Assembly: GCF_037038585.1 (NCBI RefSeq)
Contig: NW_027288588.1
Coordinates: 434,001 to 498,000 of the forward strand
DNA: 64,000 bases
Source of the DNA: Patagioenas fasciata
Taxonomy: Eukaryota > Chordata > Aves > Columbiformes > Columbidae
Direction of reading: 5' to 3'
Shown one piece after another: positions 54,701 to 60,700 of this stretch (position 1 is the stretch's first letter; each line of letters opens with the position of its first letter). Made by a program: the position numbers and the translations under genes. The notes under the pieces were generated by a model. It worked only from the letters and a program-made list of their open reading frames with translations, did not search any database and was not told the DNA's origin.

Positions 54701-57700
54701 CATAGCCCTAAACACTTCACCTATTAAAGACTAAACTGCTGAGTCAGGAGCTCTTAATAAGAACTCCTAAATGCCTGTTCTAACCTATGCAAAAACCTCT
54801 TTGCACAGGAATTATCGTGCTGAAAAGAACACAAGAGATCACAGCAGCCACCACACGCAGCAGCCTTCACTAGTACATATGTCTGTAAATATTTCTTCGT
54901 AAGCATCCAAGCCCTGTGGCATCCTTCAGCTGCTACTACTCAAATAAATCACCTAACACATCATCCTGCAGAGACCAGGCGGCTGAGCAGCTATTCAGAG
55001 CAGGGAACACATGTTCATTCAAAACTTACATCCAAAGCTCCTCCTTTTTGTAACCTTGAAACTGCCTCCCCATGACTGCTCATGCCAGGCAACCCAAATT
55101 ACTTTTTTTACAAAGAGTGCACTCAAAAGAGCACTGCATTTAGAAACGGAGCAAGTATCTCATGGCATTAATGCAGCTTTACTGATGGCAAATTCAACAA
55201 AATAAGCATAGAGCCCTAGAAGAGATTAGATTAGTTGGACCAGGATGAACAGACAAACAGACATCCTGTCCAACACCACACAGTAGGTCGTAGGAGCATC
55301 AGCTCGCAGGATGTCGATGGTACCGAGTTCGTGGAACTGTTTGCACTTTACACACTCAGCTGGACCAGCTGCTCCCAGCAGAGACGAGGGGATGAAAGTT
55401 AGCAGAGATGCGATGGAGCTGGCAGGGGGTGTGTGCCCCCTCCTCTTGCTCCTGTATTAGCCTTTTGCTTATCAGTGTGAAATGATAAAGCCCAGCCAAC
55501 ACAAGAGAAACCCACTTTGGTTCTGGGAAGAAGAGGTAGAACGGTTCCTACCTGTGCATGACGTGGTCCATGAGATGCTGCTTGAACACCAAGCTCCACC
55601 GTACACCAAGCTCCACCGTTTAATCACATTCAGCAGAGACGCTTTGAAAGGCCGAGCATCAACTTTCATCCAACTCTGGAAAATGCTGATGGGCTCGATG
55701 CGATTCACCTCCTCATAGATCTTCTCGTAGGAGTCAATCTGCTCTCGGAACTGCTGCAGCGTGGGAGGTGACTCAGGGACCCCGTTCTCTGCATGGGCCT
55801 CGATTTCTGCCGCAGTGAGAATGTGCCCGTAGAGGAGGAACTGGCGGAAGAACTCCTTTCTGTCCTCCCCGTACAGGTAGGAGTAGTGGTCGAAGGCACT
55901 GCGGTAATCACAGCAGGCCGCCATCACGGCCTGCACACGCCCCATCAGCTCATGGCGCATGTCGGCCAGGTCAGCCATGTCCTCCATGTCAGCCTGGAGA
56001 GAAGAGGAGAGGAGCTCGCAGTGATGCGGGGGCAGCGTGGCACCTCCTCACTGCCACACAGCGTGAGGGAGCTCCACAGCCACGGACCCGGTAGTGGAGG
56101 AAGCCGCTGTGCTCAGCCAGCCTGGGCACCAGCGATGAGATCCGGTAGATGTCGTTGAGAAGACCTTCCACCACGTCGTAGAAGCCATCGTTTGTGCCAG
56201 GGTCCAAGGAGGGTTGAAATATCAAATCTGGGATCACCAAATCCAGCTGCACCTCAAACAGGGGAGGAAGCCCTGCCTTGGGATCTGGTAGGGAAGAACA
56301 GAGGTGCCAGGTTATTTTTGAAGGGGAGAAAAGTGATCTAGAGCCACCACTAACATCCCACCACAAGACACACACATGCCCCACAGGGACACCAGGCAGG
56401 TGGGACACCCACTCGCTGGGTCCAGTGACATTGTGTCTGCATACAACGCAGAGGGGAGGCTGCCAAACCAGCTGGTGTTCTGGTACCCACAGGAGATACT
56501 GGAGAACAGATGAGACACAAGTGATTTAAGGACCGGAAAAATGCTGTGGAGGGAAGCCTTAAAGAGACCAGGCTCTTCAGCTAATCAAAAGGGAGTCTGA
56601 GAGCTGAACAATTACAGCGCATAAGTACTTAAAGAGGAGAAAAACAACAGGAACCAAGAGGCTCTTTAATTTAGTGGAGAAAGGCATGAAAAAATAAAAC
56701 ACCAACTGGTTTCACAGATGTGAAATTATGTGCTTGTTTTTAACAAGATGGTGAGGAACTGGATGCAATTCTCCAGCTCAGTGTGCCTCCACATCCAGGA
56801 GGGAAGCGTTCTGAAGATGTGCTTTAGCTGGACACAGCTGCTCTCAGCAGAGTGACCCTCCGTGGCAGCCTTAGGCAGGAGCTCTGCTTTGGTGACCCCT
56901 CTCCTCACTCCTCAGTGATGGAGGTTTTTCTTTCATGTCTTTCATCCACAGAACCAACTCTTGAGACTCTCCACAAACGAAAGGTTGTGTCACCTTGATG
57001 CTTTGTGCATGGGAGGTCAGGAGATGGCTGATGCCCAAGAACAGACTTGGAATGATGCCTCAATTTTGTCTGTTCACAAATCCCAGCAAATGGTGCACAG
57101 TCATCTCTGTCCCTTCCCTTGAGCAAGGCTTTGCTCCAGTGACCAGGGGACAGAGTTACCCTCTGAGTCTGGAGGCTCCTCCAGCACTTGCTGTAGACAA
57201 TGCAAGAGGCAGAGTAGAAAGACCACCACAAGTCAAAGCACAAAACAGAAACTTCCTTTTGGTGAGACTGAAGATGGTATCACGGCCAGAGCTGAGGAAC
57301 CAGCAGTTACCTGTGTTTTCGAGGAGGTACTTGAGTGAGCACTCAATGGCAGTGAAGAATCCATCCAGAACTATCTCATCCACGTAATCCACATAGGCCT
57401 TCCGGATGTCAGATGCTGGGTCTGCAAGTAAGAGGCTCTGGTTTTCCTGGAAGAAAAAGACGACACTTTGAAATACAGCGGGGCTGAGTCTGTCCTACAA
57501 GAGCTGCCCACAGCTGAGGACTCATGGCAATGAGCACACAGGTACCAGCCCTGCGGGGGGAGAGAAACCAGACAGACGGATGTTGCTGCTGGTAGCATGG
57601 CCACAATTTTCTCCTTCTGTCAAGGGCTGCTTTGTCATCTGAAGCAACTCAAAATAATCACAAGGTAAAAATGGAGTGCGTGAGAGACTTAGCAGCCCTG

Positions 57701-60700
57701 CAACCTTCTCCTCCCTCTTCTCTGAGGCCAAAGGGCTCAAGGCTGCTTTGCAGACCTGGGCCAAAGGCTCATCCCAATGCATGAAGCCTCAGTCCTTGTG
57801 GCCTGTATAATGTTACCTTGGGTGGATGAGTCCTTCCAAGTGGACTGCTTACACCTCTGCCCTACAAATGGTCATCTCAAAACAAGAGAACTTTAAAATT
57901 CAGAAAAGGGTTTTGAAATAAACCAAGTGAAAATAGTTAAAGATTGGGATCAGAAGACAAAGGGTTGGCTTACAGCCTCCCTTCTCAGCTTATTGCGTTC
58001 CTTACCTCCAGGCAAGTTCACAGTCAGGAAATTCACGGTTTTCTAGGCCACAGAATGGCCCCATCCTTCTTGCGTCTCCTCTTCCACACCCACAAGACCA
58101 GCCTGGGTATCCATCCCCTGCACCTCCCAGGCTCTGCCGTGATCCTGTTCCGGCCTTGCTATGCCCTCTGAGGGCTCTTTCTCCTAAGCCTGCCAGGGGC
58201 TCTCAACACAGGCACGGGCTCAAAAAAAACGTAAGGTCCAGCTTGCAGTCTGCTGCCAGGGGTTCAAAGCTGGCTGTATTTCATCTCTGGGGACACAGGA
58301 GAGGGTGCCATTCCCAGTGGCATGGCAGCTTGGCACACATGAGATCATAGAATCATTCTGGTTGGAAGAGACCCTCAAGATCATCGAATCCAACCATAAC
58401 CTAACTCCACCACTAACCCATGTCCCTAAGAACCCCATCTGTACATTTGTTAACACCTCCAGGGATGTGACTCCACCACTGCTCTGGGCAGCCTATTCCA
58501 AAGCTTCACAATCCTCTCTGTGAATTATTTTTTCCTAATATCCAATCTGAACTTTCCTTGGTGCAACTTGAGGCCACTTCCTCTCATCCTATCTCTTACT
58601 ACTTGGGAGAAGAGACCAACCCCCTCCATGCTCCAACCTCCTTTCAGACAGTTGCAGAGAGCAAGAAGGTCTGGCCTCAGCCTCCTCAAGATAGAGTGGC
58701 ATTGCCAACTGGGCTTGAGTCAACCCAGAGTTGCTGCTCCCCAACTTTACACATCAACGCTGAGTGATTAAACTGTTAACAGAGCAAGCCAGGGCTCTGG
58801 TGCCTTGCAGACTCACCTCCACATTTTGCTGACACAAGAGAAAGGGGAACTTCACAGGACTGAACACTATGGGAATGCCCATTTGAAAGCACCACCCCCT
58901 CTTCACCGTCCCATGCCCTTGTATTTGACAATGCCCCCTTGTCACTGGTGTTCTACTGAACCTTTACTCCAGAGGCCTCATCCTGGTGCAAAAGGGCAAT
59001 GCAAGCCAGCATCTCACTGTCCTGCCTGTGCTTGTGGGTGCACGTACCCAAACTCTCTGTGCTCTTCTCTCAGCAGCCTGAAGACTCACCTGCTCAAAAG
59101 AAGACCTGAACACCCAAGGGAAACACAGCAGACCAGCTCTTGGCCCCTTTGCTGCTGTTCCTCCAGGTTTGACCAGCACAGCAGGACAGAGGCATGGGGA
59201 CATCCTATTTTGGGCCACGGTGCCTTTCCCTCCCCAGGACCTTCATGCTGCTTTGCAGTTGGTCCTGCCCTGTGAGCCACCAGAGCAGCGGTGCCAGCCC
59301 TTCTGCCTTGGCCACAGCCCCATGTTCTCTCCGGTCAATTTAGGAAGTGTTCCCATCTTTTGGGTGTAGCTGGAGGTGGTTGAGCCTGTCACAGCTGTAG
59401 CAGCAGGACAACGTGGGCATAGTAAAATCCTCGCCGTGGGTTCAGAGGGTACAGAAGTGGGTCAGAAGCCCAAGGCTGAGTGCAGACAGTGAAGTAAGGT
59501 GAGCAACAAGGGCTCAGTGTCCCAGAGAGGGTCAGCCCAGTCTCTCCAGAGTCCAAGGCCAGATGGTGACCCTCAGGAGTGGGCTGGACCTAAAATCCAT
59601 CTGCCTTCCAGCCAAGGTGCTGTCCCTGACACGCTAAAACCTCTGGGCAGGTGAGGCGCAGAGATTTGGGCTTTCTCCTGCTCTGCAAAGAGGACTCTCA
59701 GCTCTGGCAAAGCCACTGGAAAAAACCCAGGGTTCAGACAGCAGCTTTTTTCTTGTTACTCAGCTTCTCCCTGGACTGACAGCGTCACCTCCTGCTCCCA
59801 CAGAGGAACAACAAGCCTAAAGCAGAAAGGTCAGCCACAGCCAGCTGCCTCTCCATTTTAAGGTGAATATTTCGGAGGAGTTTTTCCTCTGAGCAGGATC
59901 CCAAAGCCTGATGCACGACTCCCCTCTAGTGGCTTCACAAGAACCAGGACTGGGAGCCAGACTGGGCTGCATCGGCTCCCACTCCTGCTCCAAACTCGGT
60001 GCCTGGTCAGCAGCCCCGCACACTCAGCTGTACCAGCTCACCCATCAAAGTATTCCTTAATCAACAACGGGTAAGTTTTTCAAATGAGTTAAGGGAGTTA
60101 ATTTTAAGGTGAAGCAGCTCTGGACATTTTCACCAGAGCGGAGAGACACCCAGAGCCTATGAAGAGTCAACAAACCCCTGGAGAAGGTCCCCCCTCACCT
60201 TCACCAGCAGATGAATCCTCTGCCCTGACTCTCGGACAAGGCTGTAACGCCGTTCCAGGCGGTCCTGACAGTCCTCCAGGCTCAGCAGCGATTCTCTTTT
60301 ACAATCTCTTCTCACAAATATGGGCGACGCCCACGATCCCACGATGGTCTGGATCTCCTCAACATTGTTTTTGGCTTTCTGTATCCTCTGCTCGAGGTCA
60401 TGGACATCATCCATCACCATGGAGATGTGATCCCAGACACCTGGTAAAAAATGAGATGATTGACTACTTTTTTTCAGAGCTGCATGGCCAAGCTCTTGTG
60501 CACTCTCCATAAGACTTTTCCCCCACGGTTTCATGTATTTCTCACCCATCATTAACACAAGAGACTTACCACCTCAACCAAAAGAGTCACTTCTAGCTCC
60601 CTCCTACCCCAACAATCCATGGTACAGCTGCAGCCTCTGTTTTCTGCCAGGAGCACCAGCACCGTGGGGACGTCTGACACTTCCCCCTTTCCCGTACCCA

